From: Emticicia agri
GTDB lineage: Bacteria > Bacteroidota > Bacteroidia > Cytophagales > Spirosomataceae
Assembly: GCF_004168285.1 (NCBI RefSeq)
Contig: NZ_SEWF01000017.1
Location: 1 to 64,000 of the forward strand
Direction: 5' to 3'
DNA: 64,000 nt
Shown piece after piece: positions 25,571-34,665 of the stretch (its first letter is position 1; the number at the start of each line of letters is the position of its first letter). Below the pieces are notes generated by a model. That model did not search any database, had not been told where the DNA came from, and saw nothing but the letters and a program-made list of their open reading frames with translations. The position numbers and the translations under genes are program-made.

Positions 25571-26665
25571 TTATTCTCTGCCCGGAACGCTTCCCAAACG
25601 ATCCATTACGCAACGGAAACCGATATAAGAACGACGCTCGTTACGATACTCAAAAGTGTTAGTACCTGTTTCCAGGAAATAGGCTACATCTTTCCACGAG
25701 CCACCCTTAATTACTTTTCTTGGTTCGTTATCGTCATTATACACAGGGTTTAAGTCCCAGGTAACGGGCATATAAGATTCTGCGTAGGCATCCTGGCACC
25801 ATTCAGCTACGTTTCCTGCCATATTATATAAGCCGTAATCATTCGGATTAAAGGCATTAGATGGAGCCGTATAAGGATACCCATCAGCACGGTAGTTTCC
25901 ACGGTATGGTTTAAAGTTTGCCAAGAAACATCCTTTACCATTGGCTACATAAGGGTTACCCCAAGGATACTTTGCACCTTCTTTTCCGCCACGTGCTGCC
26001 CATTCCCATTCAGCTTCTGAAGGCAGACGGTAACGTGGAGAACGGAAAGATTTGTGTTCTGTTAAATAAGTATTGTACAATTGTGAACGCCATTTACAGA
26101 AATACTGAGCGGCATCCCAACTTACACCTACTACCGGATACATATCAAAAGCCGGAGAAGAGTAATAATTCTCGGTCATCTGATCGCCATTGTGATAAGA
26201 GAAATCTTTAGTCCATACTAATGTGTCAGGATAAAGAGTTGACATAATAAATTCTTCGCCCAATACTGAAACCGAATCTTCTACCATCCGATTCATAAAC
26301 TGACGATACTCATGGTTAGTAATCTCTGTGTCGTCCATGTAAAACGGCACAATCGTTACTCTCTTGTTCATTGAAACGCGCGCCGACATTACATCTTCAT
26401 CTGCTTGTCCCATCATTAAAGACCCCGAGGGAATCAGAACCATGCCATCTGGAGAGACCTGTTTGTAACCTTTACGAGCAAAAGCATTGATTTGCCCGTT
26501 ACGGATACCATCCATTCCAGCTTCTTTACTACTACCGTCTTTTCCTTTCTTTCCACCAAATAAACCACCGATCGGATTCTTACCAGAACCACAACCTTGC
26601 ATTATAATAATTGGGGCAACGATTAACAGACTTTTAAATAAGGTCTTAAGCATTTGCTTGTTCAT
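25571..26665 (-). CDS. gldK: Gliding motility/T9SS lipoprotein GldK (PorK)
   Basis: A 364-residue outer-membrane lipoprotein of the formylglycine-generating-enzyme (SUMF1) fold, partner of GldN in the periplasmic T9SS ring. The lipobox is IMQGC with C25. A Gly/Lys-rich linker follows, then the SUMF1-like core: VLIPSGSLMMGQ, PFYMDDTEITNHEYRQFM, PVVGVSWDAAQYFCKW, YRLPSEAEWEWAARGG, NVAEWCQDAY and RKVIKGGSWKD. The start at 26665 (MNKQMLK) gives the proper signal; 26677 would add four residues. Confidence 0.95.
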   Translation of the reverse strand: MNKQMLKTLFKSLLIVAPIIIMQGCGSGKNPIGGLFGGKKGKDGSSKEAGMDGIRNGQINAFARKGYKQVSPDGMVLIPSGSLMMGQADEDVMSARVSMNKRVTIVPFYMDDTEITNHEYRQFMNRMVEDSVSVLGEEFIMSTLYPDTLVWTKDFSYHNGDQMTENYYSSPAFDMYPVVGVSWDAAQYFCKWRSQLYNTYLTEHKSFRSPRYRLPSEAEWEWAARGGKEGAKYPWGNPYVANGKGCFLANFKPYRGNYRADGYPYTAPSNAFNPNDYGLYNMAGNVAEWCQDAYAESYMPVTWDLNPVYNDDNEPRKVIKGGSWKDVAYFLETGTNTFEYRNERRSYIGFRCVMDRLGSVPGRE

Positions 26666-26677
26666 AGCGTAAAACAA

Positions 26678-27154
26678 GTTAATAATCTATATTTTGGGGT
26701 ACTTACTCTATTTGTTGTAAAAACGAGGCTTATGAAAACATTATTGTATTAACAGACAAAGTTATCAAAAAAATTGGATTTTTCGGGTAATACTCCACTT
26801 GTATAGCAATTATTAAGCCAAAAAACGACAATTCAATCTGCTATTGAACCAATTCAGGTAATTTTATAAGCCCGATTGAAAATTAATCAATCACTCAAGA
26901 AAAGAGAAGGCAAGTCTCAGTTTTATTATTAAACGGCATAAATTGTGCCAAAATAACAATCTGAAGGTGATGGAATAAGAAGCTATTTAAACTCCTATTC
27001 ACTAATAGCATTTTTTTTCCTGATTAAACTTTAAAATTTTCCTTACCGGAAATATGTACTGCTTTTGCAAATTAAAGACCGAAGTTACAATAATTGTCAA
27101 AAAAACAGTTAAAAATTAATAAAAAAATCTTCTATACACCATACCCCTATAAGA
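26678..27154. other. Long AT-rich gap between porP/sprF and gldK
   Basis: These 477 bases contain no reading frame I can support on either strand. A weak hairpin GCTATT/AATAGC followed by eight T lies on the plus strand near 26981-27020, without a gene that would need it. The gap must contain the gldK promoter, but I see no good TTTG-N19-TAnnTTTG match. Confidence 0.4.
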
Positions 27155-28114
27155 TTAGTATCTGTATCTGGGTGTACGGATAATAGATTTTTTACCGGCT
27201 CTTGGAGGCGATAAGGCATAACTGAGCATTACCTCATGTGTTGTAGCACTTTTTGCCTGCGCTCCGCCTACAATTACATCTATGGCATATCCTACCCTTA
27301 AGTTACCATTTAAGATATTCGCACCTAATAGTGCAGTTACGGCATCGCCCACACGATAGCTCGCCCCTAAATAATACGTATTATCATACGTAGCTATAGC
27401 TCCTGCCGAAAAAGTAGTAATACTCATATTATTGAGGTTTCCACCTAACAAAAACATCGGGCTTACATCAATCATATACGATACGCCAAAAAGCATAGTT
27501 CCTGTCAGATAAGCACTACGGTCTAAAACATTGGTTGCCCCATTGGTGGCGTCGGTAGCCAGACCAAATTTAGGCTGGTTAAGGTGGTTGACTGAAAGAC
27601 CTATTGAGTAAGTGGGATTATAGAAATAAGCGCCTGCTCCTAAATCAAGTGCCGACTGGCTTACTATTCCTGTTCCTAAAAGAGGGTCATTATCATCTCT
27701 GGGGCGTAAACGTCCGTAATCTATTCCTCTGGTAAAAAGTCCGCCGTTTACACCCAAGGCCAACTGGCTACCCCCTACCGGAATATGATAGGCATAGGCT
27801 AATTTTAAATCACGTTGGATACTTGCACCTATTTTATCATTCACAAAAGTAAGTCCTAATCCACTTTTTATCATTTTAAGCGGCACATTGGCTGATATAA
27901 CCTGCGAAACAGGAGCTCCTCCATCGTCGAACGTACTCTGATACCCTGTATATTGTGTGCGGTAAATAGCCTGAAAACGTGTAACATTCTCTGAACCCGC
28001 AGTGGCCGGATTAAAGAATAGCTGATTAAAATAATAATGACTGAATTGCGTATCTTGTTGAGCAGTAGCTGTAAAAAGTGTCAGAGACAATATTACAATG
28101 TAAAATTTTTTCAT
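27155..28114 (-). CDS. porP: T9SS outer-membrane protein, PorP/SprF family
   Basis: A 319-residue beta-barrel protein with a signal peptide (about 1-18, ending ATAQ). The family start QDTQFSHYYFNQLFFNPATAGS, of which the first 20 residues are diagnostic, is intact, as are GVNGGLFTRGIDYGRLRP and the C-terminal LSYAL segment. PorP/SprF proteins connect the T9SS or the adhesin SprB to the outer membrane. Position directly before gldK matches porP-porKLMN order in Porphyromonas gingivalis, so it is probably the core PorP rather than one of the substrate-specific paralogues. Confidence 0.9.
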   Translation of the reverse strand: MKKFYIVILSLTLFTATAQQDTQFSHYYFNQLFFNPATAGSENVTRFQAIYRTQYTGYQSTFDDGGAPVSQVISANVPLKMIKSGLGLTFVNDKIGASIQRDLKLAYAYHIPVGGSQLALGVNGGLFTRGIDYGRLRPRDDNDPLLGTGIVSQSALDLGAGAYFYNPTYSIGLSVNHLNQPKFGLATDATNGATNVLDRSAYLTGTMLFGVSYMIDVSPMFLLGGNLNNMSITTFSAGAIATYDNTYYLGASYRVGDAVTALLGANILNGNLRVGYAIDVIVGGAQAKSATTHEVMLSYALSPPRAGKKSIIRTPRYRY

Positions 28115-28186
28115 AGTAGGCCAGGGGATATTCTGTTTTTTCCTTGAGCAATATAAGCAAAAATATTATTTGTAATATTATAACGA

Positions 28187-28219
28187 AAAAAATTAGGCTA
28201 AACTTGTAGTTTAGCCTAA
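28187..28219 (-). terminator. Terminator after the hemD-like gene
   Basis: TTAGGCTAAAC and GTTTAGCCTAA form a perfect 11-bp stem with a five-base loop and a T run on the minus strand. It separates hemD from porP/sprF, which must therefore have its own promoter. Confidence 0.88.
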
Positions 28220-28225
28220 TAAATT

Positions 28226-29014
28226 CTATGAAAGATGATTTGCTTTTTTTATGTAGAGTTCAAGTGCTCCGGTCATTGACGGAGCATTGGGCAGCGGTGC
28301 TTCTATATCAAGAATATAGCCTGCATCACGTATGGCTTTGGCCGTTGTTGGCCCAAAAGCTGCCAGCCTTGTATGGTTCTGTTGCCAGTTCGGGAAATTG
28401 GCGTCCAGAGACGTAATTCCTGACGGACTATAGAAACAGATAATATCATAGAAAACTTCTGTTAAATCAGATAAATCAGCAGGTACAGTTTCATACATAA
28501 TGGCTTCTGTTAGATGAAGGTCGTTACGATTCATCAGGTTTGGGATCTCATTACTTCTGATGTTTGAACACGGAAACAGGAATTTCTCGCTCTTATGCTT
28601 TAGAATCAGGGCTTCCAGGTCAGCTGCAGTTTTTTGTCCTACAAAAATTTTACGTTTTCTGATAACTATATATTTCTGTAAATAATTAGCCGTTTGTTCC
28701 GAAATACAGAAATACTTCATATCAATCGGTATTTCAATACGCAGTTCTTTGGCTATTCTGAAAAAATTATCAACTGCGTTTCTACTGGTCAGAATAATAG
28801 CCGTATGTGCTAAAATATCAACTTTCTGACGCCGGAAATCACGATGATCCAGGCCTTTGACCTCAATAAACGGGCGGAAATCTACTTTAAGATTGAATTT
28901 CTTAGCCAGTTCAAAGTAAGGAGACTTTTCGTCTGTTGGTCTTGCCTGTGTTACTAAAATGCTCTCAACTTTACGGAGGCGTTCTTGAAGAAGTTTATCT
29001 GTCATTTCACTCAT
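28226..29014 (-). CDS. hemD: Uroporphyrinogen-III synthase (HemD-like)
   Basis: A 262-residue two-domain protein of the HemD fold, which closes hydroxymethylbilane to uroporphyrinogen III on the path to heme. VESILVTQARP, the IILTSRNAVDNFFRIA segment, CISEQTANYLQKY and the C-terminal CFYSPSGITSL and LAAFGPTTAKAIRDAGY blocks fit the family. Sequence conservation in this family is low, so the assignment rests on these blocks. Its place among T9SS genes is common in Bacteroidota. The palindromic repeat copy 2 lies directly upstream. Confidence 0.85.
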   Translation of the reverse strand: MSEMTDKLLQERLRKVESILVTQARPTDEKSPYFELAKKFNLKVDFRPFIEVKGLDHRDFRRQKVDILAHTAIILTSRNAVDNFFRIAKELRIEIPIDMKYFCISEQTANYLQKYIVIRKRKIFVGQKTAADLEALILKHKSEKFLFPCSNIRSNEIPNLMNRNDLHLTEAIMYETVPADLSDLTEVFYDIICFYSPSGITSLDANFPNWQQNHTRLAAFGPTTAKAIRDAGYILDIEAPLPNAPSMTGALELYIKKANHLS

Positions 29015-29091
29015 CCAAATTGCGGGGTTTCAAATACAGAGTTTATTTCTGATATTAATTTTCAACAATAAAGTCAGTTTCATCAACTTTA

Positions 29092-29253
29092 AGAAACTGT
29101 TTGGATTAAATTTTTTGAATCAAAATGTATTATTTTTTATAAAGACAAGGCACTAAAACCGGAGCTTAGCAGAGCTAAGTGAGGATTTTAGTAACGCAGT
29201 ATTTGTAAAAAAGAATCATTTTGGGCAAAACAAGATTAATTCAAACAGTTTCT
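29092..29253. repeat. 162-bp palindromic element, copy 2
   Basis: The outer arms AGAAACTGTTTGRATTAA occur inverted at both ends (29092-29109 and 29236-29253) with one difference. The complementarity continues to the centre TTAGC-AGA-GCTAA (29166-29178). It has the same length as copy 1, an identical TAGCAGAGCTA centre and similar inner blocks such as ATTTTTTnnnnAGnnnAGGC on the left arm. It fills the gap between the hemD-like gene (77 bases before its start) and the DUF4271-like gene (13 bases after its stop). Confidence 0.8.
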
Positions 29254-29266
29254 AATTTCCTAACAC

Positions 29267-30421
29267 TTAAATAGCGAATCTGATTCCAAGTATGATTGGC
29301 AAAAGTTCAACAATGCAAAGGTACGAAATTAAATATAGACTTTGTATAGGTACACTTCGATTTATCGTAAAATACAGGATAAGAAACCTGATAAGATAGA
29401 ACAAAATCATAGGTGTATAGAGATAGGCCGTCCAGTTAAAATCAATCGGGAAGTACTCTAAAAACAAAATCAGCAATATCATTACTAGAAAAGTATAGAA
29501 AATAATAGAAGATTGAATGATTTTGAAATAATGCAGATCTACTACTTTCTCAAGATTAAATAACTGACCGATAAGGCTGATAAAAAAGTATTTAAAAATG
29601 AGTGCCATAAACACCGCCAGACAAATCCGGAAGTAATTAGATGCCAGTACACCCAGCGTTTCGCCTTCCTGCAAAAAGGTTCTCGCCCCAAAAACATAAA
29701 TACCTTTGCTTTGTAAGAGCATACAAAAAAAACTCATAATCATAGCCAGCATGACAATAAACATGATATTCATGCGGCTTAAAGGCTTGTTGATTAAAAA
29801 AGACTGGTCGCGAACCAGTGTATTAAACAGGTCCCGCAGGTTATAGTAACGTTCAAAAGCCCTTACGTAAGAGTTCGACAAGTAGGTAAACATAATAAGG
29901 ATGAACATCGACACCAGTACGAAGTAGTTTTTATAAGGAGTAGGAGCACGAGGTTGTGCTTTAATGCTCGATTCGGCCAGAACAATCGGCTTCTGGTTCA
30001 ACTGGCGTTTATAACCCAAATACAGTTTTTTATCTTCAATATTAGGAGATCCGTATAAGGTAATATATATCTGCGGCTGTTCATATACCTTATACAAACT
30101 GTCAATATTTAATACAATCCATTGATTAACCGGAATTTTCTGGCGCAGAGAGCCATTGATAAACAAAAAGTTGTCTTCTTTTTGAGCATGAATCAATAAA
30201 TGATAGCCCCGGTTACTTTCAATATCACAAAAAACAGTATGAGAAGGATAATTGACGTGCTGCTCGGCAATATAAGGTACATAGGCTTTCATGCGGTCGT
30301 TATAGACCTGCCAGTCGTCATGATAGTCATGCACCAGGTAATATCCACCGTTTGGCCCAACAGTTCCAGCAAACGAGTTAAAAGAAACCAACAGGAAAAG
30401 TATATAAAAGGCCTTTTTCAA
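29267..30421 (-). CDS. DUF4271-like membrane protein
   Basis: A 384-residue protein. A signal peptide (1-18) is followed by a ~150-residue exported domain, then about six or seven membrane helices (about 165-384) that contain the family-like FERYYNLRDLFNTLVRDQ. Such proteins neighbour hemD-like genes in many Bacteroidota, and the context suggests a link to the cell envelope or T9SS, but no biochemical role is established to my knowledge. The family name is from memory. It shares a strand with hemD, separated by palindrome copy 2. Confidence 0.65.
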   Translation of the reverse strand: MKKAFYILFLLVSFNSFAGTVGPNGGYYLVHDYHDDWQVYNDRMKAYVPYIAEQHVNYPSHTVFCDIESNRGYHLLIHAQKEDNFLFINGSLRQKIPVNQWIVLNIDSLYKVYEQPQIYITLYGSPNIEDKKLYLGYKRQLNQKPIVLAESSIKAQPRAPTPYKNYFVLVSMFILIMFTYLSNSYVRAFERYYNLRDLFNTLVRDQSFLINKPLSRMNIMFIVMLAMIMSFFCMLLQSKGIYVFGARTFLQEGETLGVLASNYFRICLAVFMALIFKYFFISLIGQLFNLEKVVDLHYFKIIQSSIIFYTFLVMILLILFLEYFPIDFNWTAYLYTPMILFYLIRFLILYFTINRSVPIQSLYLISYLCIVELLPIILGIRFAI

Positions 30422-30453
30422 TCTATTAAGCAGAATTTTTGCGCAAAATTAAC

Positions 30454-30482
30454 AAAAAAAGGTCAGATTTTTACATCTGACC
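30454..30482 (-). terminator. Terminator of sucD
   Basis: On the minus strand AAAGGTCAGAT pairs with ATCTGACCTTT and ends in seven T. Confidence 0.88.
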
Positions 30483-30508
30483 TTTATCATCTCTATAAAA
30501 TTTTTCAA

Positions 30509-31384
30509 TTATGCTTTACCAAGCGCTTTTAACATGGTAGCACCAATATCAGCCGGAGAGGCCACTACATGAATACCACATTCTGCCATGATTTTCATTT
30601 TTGCTGCTGCCGTATCATCAGCACCCCCAATAATAGCTCCTGCATGACCCATACGACGACCTTTAGGGGCCGTCTGGCCTGCTATAAAACCTACTACGGG
30701 TTTAGTACCGTGTTCTTTAATCCAGCGAGCCGCTTCTGCTTCCATACCTCCACCAATCTCGCCAATCATTACAATACCCTCTGTTTCAGGGTCGTTCATC
30801 AATAGCTCTACCGCTTCTTTAGTAGTAGTACCAATAATCGGGTCTCCACCAATACCGATAGCAGTAGTTTGTCCTAAGCCTGCTTTGGTCAACTGGTCAA
30901 CGGCTTCATAGGTAAGTGTACCTGATTTTGATACAACACCGATTGTCCCTTTTTTGAAGATAAAGCCTGGCATAATACCTACTTTACATTCTTCGGCTGT
31001 AATAACACCCGGACAATTAGGGCCAATTAAACGAACGTTTTTGCCTTGGATATAAGATTTTGCCACCACCATGTCTTTGGTAGGAATACCTTCAGTAATA
31101 CAAACGATTACCTTGATACCTGCATCGGCTGCTTCCATAATTGCATCTGCTGCAAACGCCGGTGGCACAAAAATAATTGAAACGTCTGCTCCGGTTGCTA
31201 GTACGGCTTGCTCAACTGTGTTGAATACCGGTTTATCCAAATGTAACTGGCCACCTTTTCCGGGTGTAACACCTCCTACTACATTAGAACCGTATTCAAT
31301 CATTTGTCCGGCATGAAAAGTTCCTTCAGAGCCAGTAAAACCTTGTACAATTATTTTAGAATTTTTATTGACTAAAACGCTCAT
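30509..31384 (-). CDS. sucD: Succinate--CoA ligase, alpha subunit
   Basis: A 291-residue subunit of the citric-acid-cycle enzyme that makes ATP or GTP from succinyl-CoA. The CoA-binding N-terminal domain has [19 protein letters not shown]. The C-terminal flavodoxin-like domain has the phosphohistidine H247 in [10 protein letters not shown] and [13 protein letters not shown]. Length and sequence are typical. sucC is not adjacent, as in many Bacteroidota. Monocistronic with a strong terminator. Confidence 0.97.
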   Translation of the reverse strand: MSVLVNKNSKIIVQGFTGSEGTFHAGQMIEYGSNVVGGVTPGKGGQLHLDKPVFNTVEQAVLATGADVSIIFVPPAFAADAIMEAADAGIKVIVCITEGIPTKDMVVAKSYIQGKNVRLIGPNCPGVITAEECKVGIMPGFIFKKGTIGVVSKSGTLTYEAVDQLTKAGLGQTTAIGIGGDPIIGTTTKEAVELLMNDPETEGIVMIGEIGGGMEAEAARWIKEHGTKPVVGFIAGQTAPKGRRMGHAGAIIGGADDTAAAKMKIMAECGIHVVASPADIGATMLKALGKA

Positions 31385-31910
31385 TATATCATTGATTAGA
31401 TGATTAGTAGAATTTTTTATACTTAAAATGAGGGTAAACTTGTACTTTTCTCATTTTTACGTAAAAGTAGTTTGAAATGAGAGAAGTGCAAAAGTTTTTT
31501 TGAAGCAAAAACGCCGATACAGCAACAATAAAACACAAACAACTGATAATCAATCAATTACACAATAAAAATTATCCGTTAAAATATTATTTGATTTGCC
31601 TTAATCAGCTAAAAAGATAAAATAGGTGGTAGAAAACAATAAAAGTTTATAGATAGGGCCAAATGATGGTTTGTAAAAACAAACACTAAAGAGTAAGCTT
31701 GAATAGTTGATGCAAATATAGCATATTTCTCATAAAAAATATAAACTACAAAAGGTATTTTATGAAATTTTCTCATTAATAACATTAACTTTCTTACAAT
31801 CAATCCTTTATCATGTTCAGAAATTCTGGTTTCGTTATCAAATTCTGTTGAGTCCGGGGTTTAAAAGATAATTTTGATTTTCCAGTAGCCTTACTTGATT
31901 CAAAAAACAC
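31385..31910. other. AT-rich gap between divergent sucD and murB
   Basis: No coding frame of quality is present. Reading frames on the minus strand (about 31609-31803) are low-complexity, hydrophobic by AT-richness, and lack a start context. The region must carry the sucD promoter and ends with the murB promoter. Confidence 0.4.
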
Positions 31911-31918
31911 TAAATTTG
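31911..31918 (+). promoter_or_regulatory. -7 element of murB
   Basis: TAAATTTG matches TAnnTTTG. A start near 31924 lies between the two in-frame ATGs (31895 and 31949), which settles 31949 as the start codon. Confidence 0.55.
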
Positions 31919-31948
31919 TGCCATATTGAATTAACAATCTTCTTCTCA

Positions 31949-32965
31949 ATGACCATTCAGACCAACGTATCGCTTAAACCTTATAATACTTTCGGAATAG
32001 ATGCCACTGCTAAATATTTTGTAGAGGTTTCGAGCATTGAGCAATTGCAGGCTATTCTGCAAAATCCGGAATTTCAGGGTATTGAACGATTGATTTTAGG
32101 GGGTGGTAGTAATCTATTACTCACTAAAGATTTTGACGGCGTTGTAATCAAGATTGCTGTTAAAGGCATTGAAAAGCTGAAAGAAGATGACCAGCATATA
32201 TGGTTAAAAGTAGGTGCAGGAGAAGTATGGCATGATTTGGTACTGTATTGTGTCAATCGTAACTACGCAGGTATTGAAAATCTATCGTTGATACCCGGCA
32301 CAGTCGGGGCTGCTCCGATGCAGAATATCGGTGCCTATGGGGTAGAGATAAAAGAAGTATTTGAAAGCCTGGAAGCGATAGAGATAAAAACCGGAAAGAG
32401 CCGGATATTTACTAAAGACGAATGTCAGTTTGGCTATCGGGAAAGTATTTTTAAGCATGCAGTAAAAGGTGAATATGTGATTGTGAATGTCAATTTCAAA
32501 TTGAATAAAACACCTGTTTACCATATAGAATATGGGGCTATCAAAGATACCCTGAAAGAGATGGGTGTCGACCAGTTGAGTATTAAAGCTATCAGCGATG
32601 CAGTTATCAGTATCCGTCACAGCAAATTACCTAATCCGGCTGAAATTGGCAACGCAGGTAGTTTCTTCAAAAACCCTGAGATACCCAAAGCACAATTCGA
32701 TGTATTGAAAGAGCAATTTCCGGCTATTCCCTCCTATCCTGTCAACGAGCAAATGGTTAAAGTACCCGCAGGCTGGCTGATTGAACAAGCCGGATGGAAA
32801 GGCCAACGCTTTGGCAATATTGGTGTACATGCCAAACAAGCGCTGGTGTTGGTTAATTTTGGCGATGGGAAAGGCAATGAGATAAAAGAATTATCTCAGA
32901 AAATTCAGGATTCCATTAAAGAGAAATTCGGCATTCAACTTCATGCTGAAGTAAATTTCATCTGA
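31949..32965 (+). CDS. murB: UDP-N-acetylmuramate dehydrogenase
   Basis: This 338-residue cytosolic flavoenzyme reduces UDP-GlcNAc-enolpyruvate to UDP-MurNAc in peptidoglycan synthesis. Motifs: YNTFGIDATAKYFVEV at the start, the FAD loop LGGGSNLLLT, LIPGTVGAAPMQNIGAYG, the YRESIFK region, the catalytic Ser in NAGSFFKNP and the C-terminal VHAKQALVLVN. It belongs to the longer (E. coli-like) class. The start at 31949 is favoured by the promoter position. Confidence 0.95.
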   Translation: MTIQTNVSLKPYNTFGIDATAKYFVEVSSIEQLQAILQNPEFQGIERLILGGGSNLLLTKDFDGVVIKIAVKGIEKLKEDDQHIWLKVGAGEVWHDLVLYCVNRNYAGIENLSLIPGTVGAAPMQNIGAYGVEIKEVFESLEAIEIKTGKSRIFTKDECQFGYRESIFKHAVKGEYVIVNVNFKLNKTPVYHIEYGAIKDTLKEMGVDQLSIKAISDAVISIRHSKLPNPAEIGNAGSFFKNPEIPKAQFDVLKEQFPAIPSYPVNEQMVKVPAGWLIEQAGWKGQRFGNIGVHAKQALVLVNFGDGKGNEIKELSQKIQDSIKEKFGIQLHAEVNFI

Positions 32966-33182
32966 AACTCTATCACCTAAATTTTATTATCTGGTTAAAA
33001 GACCGCTAATCTGCTGGTTTTAACAATTCATCATTCCTGCAAAAATTTTTTCATTTCTGCGCAACCCTCCCCCTTGCTTTCTGCATCTTGTTTACGAAAA
33101 GCAATAAAAAAAGTCTTTTTAAAAACTCCGCGGCAGTTTTTCTAAATATATCCAGAATAAAACATTTTTAACGATTACAATT

Positions 33183-33917
33183 ATGAAAACGCTTGTAAAA
33201 ACAATTGCCGCATTAGCCGTTGCTATGACCATGAATTTCGGAGCTACAGCACAAGAAGAAGACCACTTTGGCACTTCAAAAGAGAAAGAGTATAACAACG
33301 ATTATACCGAGAAACATTATGAAAGAAAAGAAAGAAGATACAATATGTTTTCTCGCAGAGACTTTGGTTTATACTTGGGCTTGAATACGTATGAAACGAA
33401 AGATATGCCTGAATTAGATAACTGGAACTCTCGCTATATCGGATTAAGTTGGAAGAAAAACCATCGTTTGATTACCGGCAAGCAAGTAGATGTAGCTTTA
33501 GGAACCGGATTTGAGTTTGCCTGGAACAACTATATGTTAAAAGAGAATATTACTTTAGCCAATCAGGCTGTAGGAGCCGATTTTATAGAAGCAAAAGACC
33601 AGTTAGAAAAATCTAAATTAGTAGTTACCAATTTCAATATTCCGGTGATGTTGCAATTTGGTTTCAAACAAAGCAAATGGATATTGGGTTTGGGAGCATA
33701 CGGTGGTGCAAGAATTGATAGCTATACTAAAACCAAAGGCGAAAATGGCAATAAACGAGACCGTGGTGCTTATAACATGAACAAGTTTCACTATGGTTTT
33801 GCAGCAGAACTTGGCCATAAAAGTTTCACCTTATTCGCCCGTTATCAAATGACTCCTATGTTTAAAGATAACAACCCTGTAAATGGTAATAGTATTATGT
33901 TTGGTATTCGTTTATAA
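33183..33917 (+). CDS. Outer-membrane beta-barrel protein
   Basis: A 244-residue exported protein with a signal peptide (about 1-23, ending ATAQ), a charged stretch (about 25-55, many Glu/Lys/Tyr) and an eight-strand-type barrel region with alternating strands such as LYLGLNTYET, YIGLSWKKNH, VALGTGFEFAWNN, LGLGAYGGARID and TLFARYQMTPMF. The C-terminal strand ends IMFGIRL. It is like other porin-family proteins of Bacteroidota. Ligand unknown. It converges on the gene at 34089 with two hairpins between. Confidence 0.8.
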   Translation: MKTLVKTIAALAVAMTMNFGATAQEEDHFGTSKEKEYNNDYTEKHYERKERRYNMFSRRDFGLYLGLNTYETKDMPELDNWNSRYIGLSWKKNHRLITGKQVDVALGTGFEFAWNNYMLKENITLANQAVGADFIEAKDQLEKSKLVVTNFNIPVMLQFGFKQSKWILGLGAYGGARIDSYTKTKGENGNKRDRGAYNMNKFHYGFAAELGHKSFTLFARYQMTPMFKDNNPVNGNSIMFGIRL

Positions 33918-33932
33918 GGATATTCTACATCT

Positions 33933-33976
33933 ACCGTGGCACGGCTATCCTCGTCCAAGAATAGCCGTGCCACGGT
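33933..33976. repeat. GC-rich palindrome 1 (REP-like hairpin)
   Basis: ACCGTGGCACGGCTAT (33933-33948) and ATAGCCGTGCCACGGT (33961-33976) form a perfect 16-bp stem with a 12-base loop. It is much richer in GC than the surroundings and has no T run. It contains GTGGCACG, shared with the second hairpin. Confidence 0.8.
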
Positions 33977-34039
33977 TAATTTTGGATTAGACTATTCAAT
34001 ACTTTTAAAATCCCACAAGGTAGTTTATCCGAGTGCTTA

Positions 34040-34084
34040 AGCGTGCCACCCCCTTATTCGGGGCGAGTAGAGGGGTGGCACGCT
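34040..34084. repeat. GC-rich palindrome 2 (REP-like hairpin)
   Basis: AGCGTGCCACCCC (34040-34052) and GGGGTGGCACGCT (34072-34084) form a perfect 13-bp stem. The loop has its own partial CCCC/GGGG pairing. It ends four bases from the stop of the minus-strand gene and carries GTGGCACG, like hairpin 1. Confidence 0.8.
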
Positions 34085-34088
34085 AATC

Positions 34089-34550
34089 TTATATCTTCTC
34101 AAAATCCAAAGGCTGAATATCAGGTTCTACATATCCTAATCTTGCCTCTTTCGTAAAAAGATAGTCTTTCGAGTAAAAAATAAAAGCGTTGGCTCTATCT
34201 GAATATTTGCTTCGCAGGAACTGATTGCATACTCTTTCAAATGACTGTTCATCAGCCGAATACTTTATCCAGAACTCATTCAGAAGCCATATCCAGAAAA
34301 CAGTAATGGTATCATGATACCCACTATAATCTGTATTCTTTCCTCCTACCGATTCATTATAAATCGGTATATTCAATTGCATTTCGGCTAAAGCATTTTC
34401 ATAACCTAATTCAGCTACATGCCATAAACCTGTAATCAAATGCGCTTCGTGTGTCCACTCACTGACAGGAAGCGTTTTAGAGCGGAAGCCATCCACAATA
34501 TGCTCGAACTCTTTTTGGGTAGAAGGAATAGAGTACTCCATTTTAGGCAA
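34089..34550 (-). CDS. Protein of unknown function, 153 residues
   Basis: A soluble-looking protein with WTHEAHLITGLWHVAELG near residue 35, where two His lie three apart, and FWIWLLNEFWIKYSADEQSFERV near 85. The layout is all-helical with many aromatic residues. The HEAH motif could bind a metal, but this is speculative. ATG 34541 (MEYSIPS) is an equally likely start. Transcribed alone, convergent with the outer-membrane protein gene. Confidence 0.65.
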   Translation of the reverse strand: MPKMEYSIPSTQKEFEHIVDGFRSKTLPVSEWTHEAHLITGLWHVAELGYENALAEMQLNIPIYNESVGGKNTDYSGYHDTITVFWIWLLNEFWIKYSADEQSFERVCNQFLRSKYSDRANAFIFYSKDYLFTKEARLGYVEPDIQPLDFEKI

Positions 34551-34639
34551 ATTTTATTTTGAAATACCTACAAAAAAAGTCTAAATTCTGCCAATTTCAA
34601 AATATTATTCCGCAATCTTTTTCAGCTTTATATTTTTCC

Positions 34640-34647
34640 TATATTTG
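34640..34647 (+). promoter_or_regulatory. -7 element of the DoxX gene
   Basis: TATATTTG matches TAnnTTTG. The predicted start near 34653 excludes the upstream in-frame codon at 34645 and supports ATG 34666. Confidence 0.5.
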
Positions 34648-34665
34648 CCAAAAACTACTAATACT

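Noticed and set aside
26678-27154. Possible small gene in the porP-gldK gap
   Set aside because: No frame above about 40 codons with plausible composition on either strand.
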